From: Alphaproteobacteria bacterium | GTDB taxonomy: Bacteria > Pseudomonadota > Alphaproteobacteria > Rhizobiales > Xanthobacteraceae | Direction of reading: 5' to 3' | Assembly (NCBI GenBank): GCA_005884765.1 | Contig: VAZV01000145.1 | Coordinates: 46,321-110,320, forward strand | DNA length: 64,000 nucleotides | Shown here: in pieces, positions 43,809 to 53,604 of the stretch | Layout: every line of letters starts with the position of its first letter | How positions within the stretch are numbered: position 1 is the stretch's first letter | Notes under the pieces: model-generated | Seen by the model: the letters and a program-made list of their open reading frames with translations, nothing else | Database searches by the model: none | Told to the model about the DNA's origin: nothing | Made by a program: the position numbers and the translations under genes

Positions 43809-43936
43809 GCCGTCTGTTTTGTCTGTCTGTCATGACGGCTCCCGCGCGGCCGATTTCGGCAAAGAATAGTGCTCGGAGCCGACTGAAGCGGATCAGACGT
43901 ATCGACGCGAGTTCTCCTTGCGAGCCAGCGCCTGCA

Positions 43937-44960
43937 TCAGGATTCCGCCAACAGCACATCGAGGTGAGCGGTGGATCGCTCGCCCAGATCATCGGCGTGA
44001 GCATCCAGAAACTCACCCGCGGCGCGCCGTCCCTCCTCGCGCAACAATGCGAGGAAATCCCACTCGGCGTTGAGCTTTGAGGAGGCGCCAAAGGTCGCCA
44101 GCAGGTCCGACTTGATCCAGTGCGTGCGCATCTGTGCCCAGCGGGCACCGTCGCCGCTGCCCGGATCGACCACCTGTCGCAGCAGTGCGATCATGCGCAG
44201 TTCCTTGGCGAGCGGCGAATTGAACGATATCTCGTTCAGCCGATTCAGGATCTCCACCGCCGTCCGCGGCGTCTCCGCCCGCTCTGGGGGGTTGATCTGC
44301 ACCAGAATGGTGTCATGCGCGTCGCTTTCACGGACCAGCGGCGTGATGGTTGGGTTGCCCGCGTAACCCCCGTCCCAATATGCCTCTCCATCGATTTCGA
44401 TCGCCTGATACATCGTGGGAAGGCACGCCGACGCAAGCAGCACGTCAGGCGTGATCCTCGCCATTGCGGAAAATCCGTCCGCGGCCGGTTCGCACTTTCG
44501 TGGCGGTGACGAACAGCTTGATCGGCGAGCGGGCCAGCCGGTCGAAATCGATGATTCCGGAGAGAATGCTGCGCAGCGGATTAAAGCCCATGAGATTAAG
44601 ATCGTAGGGAGAGAAGACCCGACTCATCAAATCCATCGCGAGATAGGCAGGTGACGTATCCAGCGTCCACCGACCCATCAAGCGATCGAGCGGAGAGCGC
44701 TGCAACGGGCTCAAGGCAGCGGCGCGCGATACGCGCTGCCAGAATTCTTCGAGCGCAGCGCGAGCGCCTTCGGCTCCTCCGTCGGTCCAGCCATCCGCCA
44801 GCACCGCTGCGTTCATCGCACCCGCCGATGTGCCGGAGATGCCGGCAATCCGCAACCGCTGCTCCTCCAGCAAACGGTCGAGCACGCCCCAGGTGAACGC
44901 CCCATGGGAGCCGCCGCCCTGAAGCGCTAGGTCGATCAATACGGGATCACTTCTGCTCAA
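43937..44960 (-). pseudogene. Patatin-like phospholipase, single-base frameshift
   Basis: A patatin-family acyl hydrolase of about 340 residues split between two frames. The first part (from 44960) has the oxyanion loop LALQGGGSHGAFTWGV and the nucleophile motif ISGTSAGAM (GxSxG) and runs to GRGRIFRNGE. The second continues in another frame with ITPDVLLASACLPTMYQ and the catalytic Asp in YWDGGYAGNP, ending near 43937. Homology is continuous across the junction at 44452-44460, where one extra base in the GAGGATC context explains the shift. Both catalytic residues are therefore encoded but separated. Either a recent pseudogene or a sequence error. Confidence 0.85.
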
Positions 44961-45011
44961 GCCATTCCCCCTTCAGGACTTGCGAGGCGAACTGGATATG
45001 GGCTTTCGAGG

Positions 45012-45434
45012 TTAGCGCAACCTGACCGTCACGCCGCTGAAGGCGATGGATAGCTCAACCCCAACCCGTGCTCCAGCGAGCTGAAGAACAACGCCCTTTG
45101 CATTTCTCAGCCGTACGCCACCTTGTCCGATGGCAAGCGCTGCCCCGGATCCGATCGCAGTGTACGTTCCCTCGATGTCGGCCGGCTTTTTCAGGTGGTA
45201 GGCATGTCCGCCCAGCTTCGCCGTCGACAGGCCGATGGTCGCGCCGAGACCCATGCCGCCGAAAACCAGCGGATAGCTGCGATCGTGAAAGATCAATGTA
45301 CCGCGCCCGCCGCCGACGCCGACAATAAATCCACCCTTCGTGACGACGGCCTGAACGATACCGGAGTCCGCCCGCACTGGCGTTGCTGTTGCCGTGACGA
45401 TCAGCAAAGCCAGCGCGATCGAGCGGATCGACAT
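45012..45434 (-). CDS. Small exported protein of unknown function
   Basis: A 140-residue secreted protein: signal peptide MSIRSIALALLIVTATATPV with cleavage near VRA, then a glycine- and beta-strand-rich body: VTKGGFIVGVGGGRGTLIFH, GGMGLGATIGLSTAKLGGHA, IGSGAALAIGQGGVRLRNA and GVELSIAFSGVTVRLR. The repeated GGxxG strands and the VTKGGFIVGVGGG segment recall envelope proteins of the DUF1134/EipA or SYLF type, but I cannot decide. The start at 45434 has GGAG eight bases upstream. It is in the same direction as the patatin gene just downstream. Confidence 0.65.
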   Translation of the reverse strand: MSIRSIALALLIVTATATPVRADSGIVQAVVTKGGFIVGVGGGRGTLIFHDRSYPLVFGGMGLGATIGLSTAKLGGHAYHLKKPADIEGTYTAIGSGAALAIGQGGVRLRNAKGVVLQLAGARVGVELSIAFSGVTVRLR

Positions 45435-45624
45435 TGATGGAACTCCGTTCGCCAGGATTCTCATTGTGAGCTGATCAGTCCTCTTCATGCAATTACCAAC
45501 GGACTGCTTGCGGTGCACCAACGAGCAAGCTCACTGCCCTTCGCAAAGCACGCCATGCCCACCGATGGTCTCGTAGAGCGTTTTGGTCTAGCATGAATGC
45601 TGGGCAGCATTCGAACTTCATCCC

Positions 45625-47133
45625 GTGTGGACGGCGATCGTGCGGTCCGACCGCAAAGCTCCAGCGCGTATAACGGGCCGAGCCGCCTCCCTGGGCGGCG
45701 TCGCATCCCCGAGGGCCGTGCTGGCGTGGGCTGCGCTGCTGGTGGCGATCGTCGTGTCGTTCAGGCCCGCGGTTCCTGTCATCTGGGGCGATACGCCCTC
45801 CTTTGTGGAATCGGCGTTTCGCACGCTCGAGGCAGGACAGCCGACCGTGGCGGGTGGGCGCGATCCGGGCTACCCGGCGTTCCTGGCCGTGACGTTCGCG
45901 TTCGGAGGCGGCCTCGGCACGGTGGTGCGCCTGCAGCAGGCGGCGTGGGTCGTCCTGATGCTGGCGCTTGCAGCAACCGCCCACGCGGCGACGCGAAACG
46001 CCGGTGGGCTCGTGCCGATCATCCTCGTGGCGACGTATCCGGGCCTGCTGCTGTTCAAGAACGTCCTCACCGCAGAGCTTCTCTTTGCGGTCTTCCTCAA
46101 TCTGGCAATGGCTGGATTGCTCGTCGCCACCTGCGTCGGCAAAACGGCGCGATGCTGGATGATCGCTGCCGCCATCCTGTGCGCGGCGCTCGCGGCGTGC
46201 TTCAGATCGCAGGGTCTCCTGCTCCCGATTGTCGCCGTCCTGGTGGGCGTCCGCCTCGCCGGGCCGGACACCTCCGCGCGCCGTGCCGTGATTGCCGTGT
46301 CCGTCGCGGCGGCACTGGCGCTCGTCGCCGCGGGTTCCCGGTTCGGGGCTTCCGACTCCGACCAAGCCTCGGTCGTGTTCGTCCCCAAGACACTGTTCTG
46401 CAATCACCTGAACATCGAACTTGCAAGCGATGCAGCTCGACGCGAGATCGCATCAGTGGCCGGCAACCGCACCGACGCCACGATGGCGCGGCTTGCCGCC
46501 GACTTCGCCGCGGAGCCGGGTCGCTGGCCCGTACTCGGGTTCTTCGGCGACGCGTGCCTCTTCGACACCGCACTGGATCGAGACGTTGCCGACGATACCG
46601 GGGATGCGGTCGGCGTGGCCGCGGCCTATCGGCGCATCTTCCTGGCCGCCGTGCGCGACCGGCCGCTGGCCTACGCGGGAAAATTCGTCCGTCAGATGGC
46701 CTATGGGGCCTCGGTCGCATGGCCTCCTTTCGGACTCAACTCTGCCATACCGGTATCGACCGACGATGTGCCGCACGTGTCCGACATCATGACGCGGCAC
46801 GGCCGGGCGGTTCAGCCGCTCGATCTGCAAGGCGGACCAGTTCGGATCGGCTTTTTCGCCGATCTCCCAGGTATCTCCGCCTGTCTGTTCAGGGCATTGT
46901 CCGCCGCCTTCGTTATCGCCGTCATATTTTGGACGGTGACCGCTGTGCGGCGTCGGCGCCCCGCGTTCTTGACGCGTGCAGGTATCGTGATCGTGATGTG
47001 GGCGGCTTCGATCGCGACGGCCGCCGGCGCCCACACCCTCGACGTCTGGCGATATCTGATTCCCGCAGTGCCGATGGTGGGCCTCATGCTGTCCCTTTTC
47101 GCCGCCGAACTGACAGAGACGATCGCAGCCTAG
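45625..47133 (+). CDS. Multi-spanning membrane protein, glycosyltransferase-39-like
   Basis: A 502-residue protein with about ten hydrophobic segments (for example VLAWAALLVAIVVSFRPAV, LQQAAWVVLMLALAATAHAA, FAVFLNLAMAGLLVATCVG), a large extracytoplasmic domain around residues 265-400 and a final membrane bundle. The early WGDTPSFVESAFRTLEAG and GGRDPGYPAFLAVTFAFGGG resemble the DxxxY and DPGYP motifs of dolichol-phosphate-mannosyltransferase-like proteins, suggesting a lipid-linked sugar transferase. This is pattern similarity only. The GTG start has no strong ribosome binding site and an internal start is possible. No other polysaccharide genes are adjacent. Confidence 0.6.
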   Translation: MWTAIVRSDRKAPARITGRAASLGGVASPRAVLAWAALLVAIVVSFRPAVPVIWGDTPSFVESAFRTLEAGQPTVAGGRDPGYPAFLAVTFAFGGGLGTVVRLQQAAWVVLMLALAATAHAATRNAGGLVPIILVATYPGLLLFKNVLTAELLFAVFLNLAMAGLLVATCVGKTARCWMIAAAILCAALAACFRSQGLLLPIVAVLVGVRLAGPDTSARRAVIAVSVAAALALVAAGSRFGASDSDQASVVFVPKTLFCNHLNIELASDAARREIASVAGNRTDATMARLAADFAAEPGRWPVLGFFGDACLFDTALDRDVADDTGDAVGVAAAYRRIFLAAVRDRPLAYAGKFVRQMAYGASVAWPPFGLNSAIPVSTDDVPHVSDIMTRHGRAVQPLDLQGGPVRIGFFADLPGISACLFRALSAAFVIAVIFWTVTAVRRRRPAFLTRAGIVIVMWAASIATAAGAHTLDVWRYLIPAVPMVGLMLSLFAAELTETIAA

Positions 47134-47271
47134 ACGGACTCTCCATCAGACTTCTTCCGCAATGGATATTCGGCTTCCGTGCCCGTCATCGATTGGCCGA
47201 TTCAGGCCAAGGAGGATCGCTCGCAGCGATTTATGTCACGTGGCGCAATGCCTGGTGGCTTAGACGAGCGA

Positions 47272-47556
47272 CTAGCGGCAGACCCACACCCCGTTGACCA
47301 GCACGCGGTGACAATATGCGCCGGCTGCACCTACGGTCGCTGCTCCCACGGCCGCTCCTCCCACAATCGCTCGCCGTGTCGTTCGGCGTGCAACGCCAGC
47401 GACGCTTAGGGGGGTCGCAGGTCGCCCGATGCGCGCTTGCGCGCTAGCAACCGACAATGAGGGGCCTTCGCTGTTTGACCACTCGACAGAACCGGAAACC
47501 GCGCTGGCAACAACGACGGCAAAGAGCAATGCTCGTTTCAGACTGATCTGCTTCAT
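47272..47556 (-). CDS. Small exported alanine/glycine-rich protein
   Basis: A 94-residue protein starting MKQISLKRALLFAVVVASAV, a signal sequence, followed by a low-complexity basic stretch (GVARRTTRRAIVGGAAVGAA), an Ala/Gly-rich hydrophobic segment and a C-terminus with two cysteines (YCHRVLVNGVWVCR). The tail C-H-R-V-x-V-N-G-V-W-V-C is a pattern of small Hyphomicrobiales exported proteins. GGGAGGAC six bases before the ATG fixes the start. Compare the exported protein at 4094-4387. Function unknown. Confidence 0.68.
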   Translation of the reverse strand: MKQISLKRALLFAVVVASAVSGSVEWSNSEGPSLSVASAQARIGRPATPLSVAGVARRTTRRAIVGGAAVGAATVGAAGAYCHRVLVNGVWVCR

Positions 47557-47664
47557 GGCTGTCCTCCCGTTGATAATTTTCGAAACTGAGAACTTCATGG
47601 CGAGTCTCCCAACTACAGCGGAGTATCCTCTCCGAGATCCGAGGTACGTGGTGTGCGCAATTCC

Positions 47665-50600
47665 TTATTCAGCAGCGACGTGGTGTGAATGTTCCAGTGA
47701 AGCCGCCTCAGGCTTTGCGGTTGCAGCCTGCTTCAGCGAAGGACGCGACGCCGGCCGCAACCGTTCGCGTATCGCCTGGAACATCACGTAAAGCGGCGGG
47801 ATCGCGAAGATGCCAATGAATGAGGCCAGGATCATGCCGCCGAACACCGGCGTGCCGACGCCGCGGCGCGCCAGCTGCGATGCGCCTTCCGCCACCACGA
47901 GCGGATAGAGACCGAGGATGAAGGCAAACGATGTCATCATCACCGGCCGGAAGCGCAGCCGCGCGCCTTCGGTCGCCGCCTCGAGCAGGGGAACGCCATG
48001 CTCGCGCTTCTCCTTGGCGAACTCGACGATCAGAATACCGTTTTTCGCAGCCAGTCCGATCAGCACGACCATGCCGATCTGGGCGTAGAGGTCGAGCGTC
48101 AGCCCGCTCAATGCGATCGCGCCGTAGGAGCCGAGAATGCCGATGGCGACTGACAACAGCACCGGCACGGGGATGCTCCAGCTTTCATAGAGTGCCACCA
48201 GGAAGAGGTAAGCGAACAGAATGGCGAAGCCGAGAATGATTGCGGTCTTTCCTTCCGCTCGCTTCTCCTGGAATGCGGTTTCGGTCCACTCGCCGGCGAA
48301 ACCCGGCGGCAGCGTCTTTGCCGCCACTTGTTCAAGCGCTTTCAGCGCTTGCCCTGACGATACGCCGGGGGCCGGGCCGCCCTGGATGGTCACGGCGCGA
48401 AGGTTGTTGTAGCGAATGATGGCTGGCGGGCCGACGACCACGCGCGTTTCCGCGAGGCTCCGCAGCGGGATCATCTTGCCTTCGCTATTGCGCACATTGA
48501 TGCGGTAGATGTCGTCAATAGACGACCTGTCGGCGGCTTCGGCCTGGACCTGCACCTGCCAGGTGCGGCCGAACAGATTCATGTTGTTGACGAAGTAGCC
48601 GCCGAGCGAGGCCTGCAATGCCTGGAAGACATCCTTCAACTGCACCCCCAGGATCTGGACCTTGTCGCGATCGATATCGAGATAGATCGACGGGTTGGTC
48701 GCCGAGAACGTAGAGAACACGCCTCGGAGCTCAGGATCAGCATTGGCTGCCACCACCAGCCCGCGCAGAACCTGGGCGAGTTCCTTGGGATCGCCGCCGC
48801 GAAGATCCTCCAGCACATAGGCGAAACCGCCTCCAGTGCCGAGACCGACGATTGGCGGCGGCGCCAGCGGCACGATAGTTCCGCCTCCGATCTGCCGGAG
48901 TTGTGTCCGGAGCCTTGCGATGACCGCTTGCGCGCCAAGCTCGTGACCCTTGCGCTCCTCGAAGGGCTTTAACGTCACGATCATGAAGCCGGCGTTTGGC
49001 TGGGAATAGTTGTCAATAAAGTTAAGACCGATCACCGACGTATAGTCAGCTACAGCGGGGTCCGCCTTCACGATTGCCTCGGCCTGCCGCATGACTTCCG
49101 AGGTTCGTCCGACCGACGCACCACCAGGCAACTGAGCGACGACAAAGATGCCGCCTTGATCGTCCTCGGGCACGAACCCCGTGGGTGTTATCCTGGAGAG
49201 AGCAACCGTCCCCGCTCCTGCAACGAGTACCATCACAATGCCGATAACCGAGAAGCGGACGATCCGCGCGACAATGGCGCCGTAGCCATCGCGCACCCAG
49301 TCGATCGATCGCATCCACCAGCCGATAATGCCGCGTTTCGGCCCATGGCTTTGGCTCAGCAGCACGGCGCAGAGCGCTGGCGATAGCGTCAGCGCGTTAA
49401 TCGCGGAAAGGAACATGGCGACCGCGACCGTCACGGCAAACTGACGGAACAGCTCGCCGGAGATTCCGGGAATGAACGCGATCGGCACGAACACCGAGAG
49501 CAGCACCAGCGTGATCGCGATCACCGGCGCGGTAATTTCTGCCATGGCGCGCTTGGTCGCGTCGGCCACGGACAGCTCCGGATGCTCCTCCATGATCCGT
49601 TCGACGTTCTCGACGACAACGATCGCGTCATCAACGACGATGCCGATGGCAAGCACGATGGCGAGCAGCGACACCGTGTTGGCCGAGTAACCCACCGCCT
49701 TTAGCGCGATGAACGTTCCGATCAGGCTTACCGGCACCGCCAGCGTCGGAATCAATGTGGCGCGCAGGTTACCGAGAAACAGGTACACGACCAGCACGAC
49801 GAGAATGAAGGCCTCAAGCAGCGTCTTCTTCACCTCATGCATGGTATCGGTGACGAAGATTGTCGGATCGTAGGTGATCTTCCAGGCGAGATCGTCGGGG
49901 AAGCGCGTTTCCAGTTCGGAAAGCTTGGCTCGAACGGCAGTGACTGTGTCGATCGCGTTGCTGCCAGGAGATTGATAGATAACGATGGCGGCGGCGTCCT
50001 GACGTTGAATCGGGTATCACGATCGAGATTGGCGGCGCCGAGCTCTATTTGCGCGACATCACCCAGCCGCAGGACGGACCCGTCGGGATTGGTCCGGATC
50101 ACGATATTTTCGAAATCCTTGACTGAACTCAGCCGTCCCTTGGTCTGGATGTTGAGCTGCAGTTGCTGGTCGTCGAATATCGGCCGCGCGCCAACGCGTC
50201 CGACCGCGGCCTGAACGTTCTGCGATTGGATCGCGTTGATGATATCGCTGGTCGTCAGGTTGAGCCCGGTCAGGCGATCCGTCTTGACCCAGGCGCGGAT
50301 CGCATAGTCCTGCGCCGCAAACAGAAAGGCATCGCCGACGCCGGGGATGCTCTTGATCGGATCCAGGACGTTGATGGTCGCGTAGTTCGACAGGAACAGC
50401 GGATCGTGAGTCTGCTTGGGCGAATAGAGCGTCAGCACCGAGAGAATCGCAGTCGACTTCTTCTTGACGTTGATCCCTTGCCGCTGCACCTCCGGCGGCA
50501 ACAGCGACAACGCGGTCTGAACGCGGTTGTTGACGTTGACCGCGTTGATATCGGGATTGGTGCCGAGCTCGAACGAGGCCGTCAGCGTGTAGGTGCCGTC

Positions 50601-50855
50601 GTCGCCGCTCGTGCTCTTCATGTAGATCATCTTGTCGACGCCGACCACCTTCGCCTCGATCGGCTGCGCGACGGTGGCGTCCACTATGGCCGAACTTGCG
50701 CCCGGATAGAATGTCGTTACCGACACCTGCGGCGGCACGATGTCGGGATATTGCGCGACCGGCATGGCGAGATAGGCCAGCGCGCCGGCAATCGTGGTGA
50801 CGACAGCGATAACGATCGCCAGGCGAGGACGATCGACGAAGATTGCGGAAAACAT
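47665..50855 (-). pseudogene. RND efflux transporter (HAE1/AcrB type), single-base frameshift
   Basis: An inner-membrane proton-driven multidrug pump of about 1,060 residues. The N-terminal part (from 50855) is AcrB-like: PRLAIVIAVVTTIAGALAYL, PVAQYPDIVPPQVSVTTFYP, QSQNVQAAVGRVGARP, ending LDRDTRFN. The rest continues in another frame: the [17 protein letters not shown] block, [20 protein letters not shown], proton-relay helix [20 protein letters not shown] with DD, through to [20 protein letters not shown] near the end. One missing base at about 49999-50006 (AACGTCAGGACGCC context) accounts for the shift; everything else is intact. It follows its adaptor gene by four bases. No outer-membrane partner gene is present. 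Confidence 0.88.
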
Positions 50856-50859
50856 GGCT

Positions 50860-51969
50860 TCAGCTCCGGTCCGGCGACGGCGGCAGCGATGTGGCGCGAA
50901 CCGCTACGTCCTTCCGCAGCCCCTGGATTCCCTGGACGATCACCTGTTCGCCGCCGGTCAATCCCTGGTCGATAATGACGCCGGTGCCGCTTGCACCGCC
51001 TGTCCTGACCCTGCGGACGGCCGCTTTCCCTTCCTCCGCGATGAAGACATAGACGCCCTCCTGGTCGGAAATGAGCGCCGCCTGAGGAATGACCACCTTT
51101 TCCTCTGGGGTACCGCCTGCGAGCGAGACGCGCACCAGTTGGCCGTCGACCAGCGCAAAATCGGGATTTGGAAATTCAGCGCGCGCCAGGACGGTATCGG
51201 TGGCGCGGTCCACGGTCACGTTGACGAAATTGATCTTGCCGGGATGCTTGTACGGGCTTCCGTCCGAAAAAAGCAGGGACGCTTTGATGCCGGTAATATC
51301 GACGGTGTGTCCGGCCTTCTGGGCGTTCAGGAATTCACGCTGGCTGACGGGAAAGGTCACGTACATCGGATCCTGGCTGACGATGACGGTCAGAGGACCG
51401 GTTTCCGGACCGACGACATTGCCGATGGTGACGTTGGTCTTGCCGACCTTGCCTGCGATGGGCGAGGTGATCTCAGCATAGCCGAGATTAATCTTGGCAG
51501 TCTTCAAATTGGCTTCGTCGACGAGCAGCACGCCTTTTGCCGATTCGTCCGCCGCGAACGCCTGGTCGCGCGCGACTTGCGTACCGGCCTGCTTCGCCAA
51601 TAAATCCTCAGAACGCTGCAACTGAACCTCGGTCAAGGCTTTTGCGGCCTTGTCCTTCTCCAGCACGCCTTCAGCCTGACCAACGGCGGCTTCGAACAGA
51701 CCCTTTTCAATGCTGTAGAGAGGCGCGCCCTCCTTAATGAGATCGCCCTCCTTGAACGCGACCTTTTCCAAATATCCGGTGATCCGCGCTCTCACATCGA
51801 CCCGTTGCACCGCTTCCACCCGGCCGACAAAATCGAGCGTCTTGGTGATGGGCTTCCGCTCGGCGGTCACCACGCCAACGGGGATTGCCGGCTGCTGTTG
51901 GGCTGATTGCGCATTTGCGAAGGAGGAAGCCCCAAGAAATGCCAACAAAGTGTAGGCGAACACGCGCAT
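50860..51969 (-). CDS. RND efflux periplasmic adaptor (membrane fusion protein)
   Basis: A 369-residue AcrA/MexA-type adaptor linking the RND pump to an outer-membrane channel. Signal peptide MRVFAYTLLAFLGASSFANA; barrel-sandwich start GVVTAERKPITKTLDFVGRV and VRARITGYLEKVAFKEGDLI; alpha-hairpin with ALTEVQLQRSEDLLAKQAG; second lipoyl half YAEITSPIAGKVGKTNVTIG; beta-barrel and membrane-proximal domain up to VIVQGIQGLRKDVAV. GGGAGGG just upstream of the ATG at 51969 fixes the start. It is the first gene of the pump operon; a tandem 9-base repeat GCCGTTCAC (51994-52011) lies in the leader. No TetR-type regulator is adjacent. Confidence 0.92.
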   Translation of the reverse strand: MRVFAYTLLAFLGASSFANAQSAQQQPAIPVGVVTAERKPITKTLDFVGRVEAVQRVDVRARITGYLEKVAFKEGDLIKEGAPLYSIEKGLFEAAVGQAEGVLEKDKAAKALTEVQLQRSEDLLAKQAGTQVARDQAFAADESAKGVLLVDEANLKTAKINLGYAEITSPIAGKVGKTNVTIGNVVGPETGPLTVIVSQDPMYVTFPVSQREFLNAQKAGHTVDITGIKASLLFSDGSPYKHPGKINFVNVTVDRATDTVLARAEFPNPDFALVDGQLVRVSLAGGTPEEKVVIPQAALISDQEGVYVFIAEEGKAAVRRVRTGGASGTGVIIDQGLTGGEQVIVQGIQGLRKDVAVRATSLPPSPDRS

Positions 51970-52162
51970 GACACCCTCCCCTCGACCATCGGCGCCGTTC
52001 ACGCCGTTCACACTAGGTGCGTCATCAGCTCCCTAAGCCCGCGCCTATATAGCCCAACTTGCGGTTGTCCGATACGCTGATCGATGGAACCTAGATTAAA
52101 ACTGGCGTCGTAATCATTCTGGGGTGGCGCCCGGCGTCTTGCTTGAGTGCCACACCGCACGC

Positions 52163-53134
52163 TCAAGTAAAGAACACGGCCAGCAAGAACAGCGGATAGG
52201 TCAGCAACAGCACGACGCCGGTCATGCGGCCCAGCTGCCTATAAGGCGCCGCCAACAGGATCACCAGGCTGAGCGCTGCCAGCATCGCCAACCAAGGCAG
52301 GTGCAGGCTCTGCGCATCGACGATCCTCAGTGGCCGGGCGAGCGCACCTGCGCCAAGCGTCATCGTGACGTTATACGCAAATGATCCGACAACGCCCGCG
52401 ACCACGGCTTCGGAAGCGCCGCGACGCGCCGCCGACCAGGCCAGCACGACCAGCTCGAAAGCGGTGGCGAACCCGACCAGGGTTAGACCAAGCGCCGTCT
52501 GCTCCGATTCGACGTGGGTGATGCGCTGGACCGCCTCGACGAGCAGGCTCGCACCGGCCGCCATGGCGGCCACTCCGGCGAGCACAAGCAGCAGTTCACG
52601 GCCGACCCGGCGCTGTGCACCCGCAGTCGCCGCGGCGTGCTCGGCCTTTTCCAGCTCGTGGACCTCGCCGAGCGCCGGCGGTCGGCGCTCGATCATCCAG
52701 ATAGCACCGACATAAATGATGTAGAGTCCAACGAGCACGGCGCCTTGCAGCCGCGTCACGACGCCGTCCCATGCCATCCACGCAGCGATCGCGCCGAGTG
52801 GCAGGCCCAGAGTGGCGTAGCGCATGACGCTCGCCCGGAACGGCAGCGGCGCGATCACCGCGCCGACACCGAGAGCGACCAGGCAAATTGCAACGTTGGC
52901 GCCAATGACGTCGCCGAGCGCGATACCCGGCGAACCGCGAAGCGACGCCACCACGACCGTCGCGAGCTCCTCGGGCTCGGCGCCGGCCAACAGCAGCGCC
53001 AACGCAAAGGAGCTCACGCCCAAGCGCACCGATGCCGCGCCAAGATGTTCGGCAAAAGCCTCGGCTCCGCAGACGATGAGGCCGATGCCCGCGAGAAAGG
53101 CAGCAATCCAGACGACAATCAAATTGCTTGTCAC
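52163..53134 (-). CDS. CaCA family sodium:calcium exchanger-like membrane protein
   Basis: A 323-residue protein with about ten hydrophobic segments in two inverted repeats. The first alpha repeat reads FALALLLAGAEPEELATVVV followed by GIALGDVIGANVAICLVALG, the second ALGLTLVGFATAFELVVLAW followed by EAVVAGVVGSFAYNVTMTLG. These match the GTSxPE-xxS and GDVxGSN motifs of YrbG/Na+-Ca2+ exchangers, with AEPEE and ATAFE at the cation site replacing the canonical TSxPE. So the ion may not be calcium. It is separated by a short gap from the RidA gene and has no obvious partner. Confidence 0.85.
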   Translation of the reverse strand: MTSNLIVVWIAAFLAGIGLIVCGAEAFAEHLGAASVRLGVSSFALALLLAGAEPEELATVVVASLRGSPGIALGDVIGANVAICLVALGVGAVIAPLPFRASVMRYATLGLPLGAIAAWMAWDGVVTRLQGAVLVGLYIIYVGAIWMIERRPPALGEVHELEKAEHAAATAGAQRRVGRELLLVLAGVAAMAAGASLLVEAVQRITHVESEQTALGLTLVGFATAFELVVLAWSAARRGASEAVVAGVVGSFAYNVTMTLGAGALARPLRIVDAQSLHLPWLAMLAALSLVILLAAPYRQLGRMTGVVLLLTYPLFLLAVFFT

Positions 53135-53187
53135 CCCTGTCGACCGGGCCAGATGACCGCACCGGACCGCCGCTGGCGATTACATCA

Positions 53188-53604
53188 TCACGGCCGCCGA
53201 CAAACCAGATCGATCTCGATCAGCGCATCGTAAGCGAGCCCGGTGACCCCGACGCAGGTCCGGGCGGGCAAGCGGTCAGCCGCGAAATATCGCCGGTAGG
53301 TCTCGTTCATCGCGGCATAGTCGTCCTTGAATCGCGTGAGGTAAATTCGAGCTATGACGACGTGCTCGAGCCCAAGACTTAAGCTTGCGAGCACGATCTT
53401 CAAGTTTTCCATCACGGCCTTGGTCTGAGCGACGATCCCTTCCGGCAGGACACCGGGAGCCTCGGGACGATCGGGCATCTGGCCGGTCACGAAGACGAAA
53501 CCGTCGGTTTCAACGGCATGGGAAAACGGCGCGACGGGCTTTGGCCCGCCCGCGATCATGTGGAATTTCACGCCTGTCGATCCCTTCGATTTTTCCGCGC
53601 TCAA
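53188..53604 (-). CDS. RidA family protein (YjgF/Rid, enamine/imine deaminase-like)
   Basis: A 138-residue Rid protein. Family features are PVAPFSHAVETDGFVFVTGQ, VMENLKIVLASLSLGLEHVV, IYLTRFKDDYAAMNETYRRY and the active-site ARTCVGVTGLAYDALIEID, with the arginine that binds carboxylates in RidA. It would hydrolyse reactive enamine/imine intermediates from amino-acid catabolism. The frame starts at TTG 53604, overlapping the TGA of the upstream fusion gene (TTGA), with AAGGA upstream, so it is translationally coupled to the amide locus. Confidence 0.88.
   Translation of the reverse strand: MSAEKSKGSTGVKFHMIAGGPKPVAPFSHAVETDGFVFVTGQMPDRPEAPGVLPEGIVAQTKAVMENLKIVLASLSLGLEHVVIARIYLTRFKDDYAAMNETYRRYFAADRLPARTCVGVTGLAYDALIEIDLVCRRP

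Noticed and set aside
45597..47297. A 566-residue plus-strand frame overlapping the membrane protein gene
   Set aside because: Its arginine-rich composition is that of an out-of-phase shadow, while the overlapping 502-residue frame has clean membrane helices.
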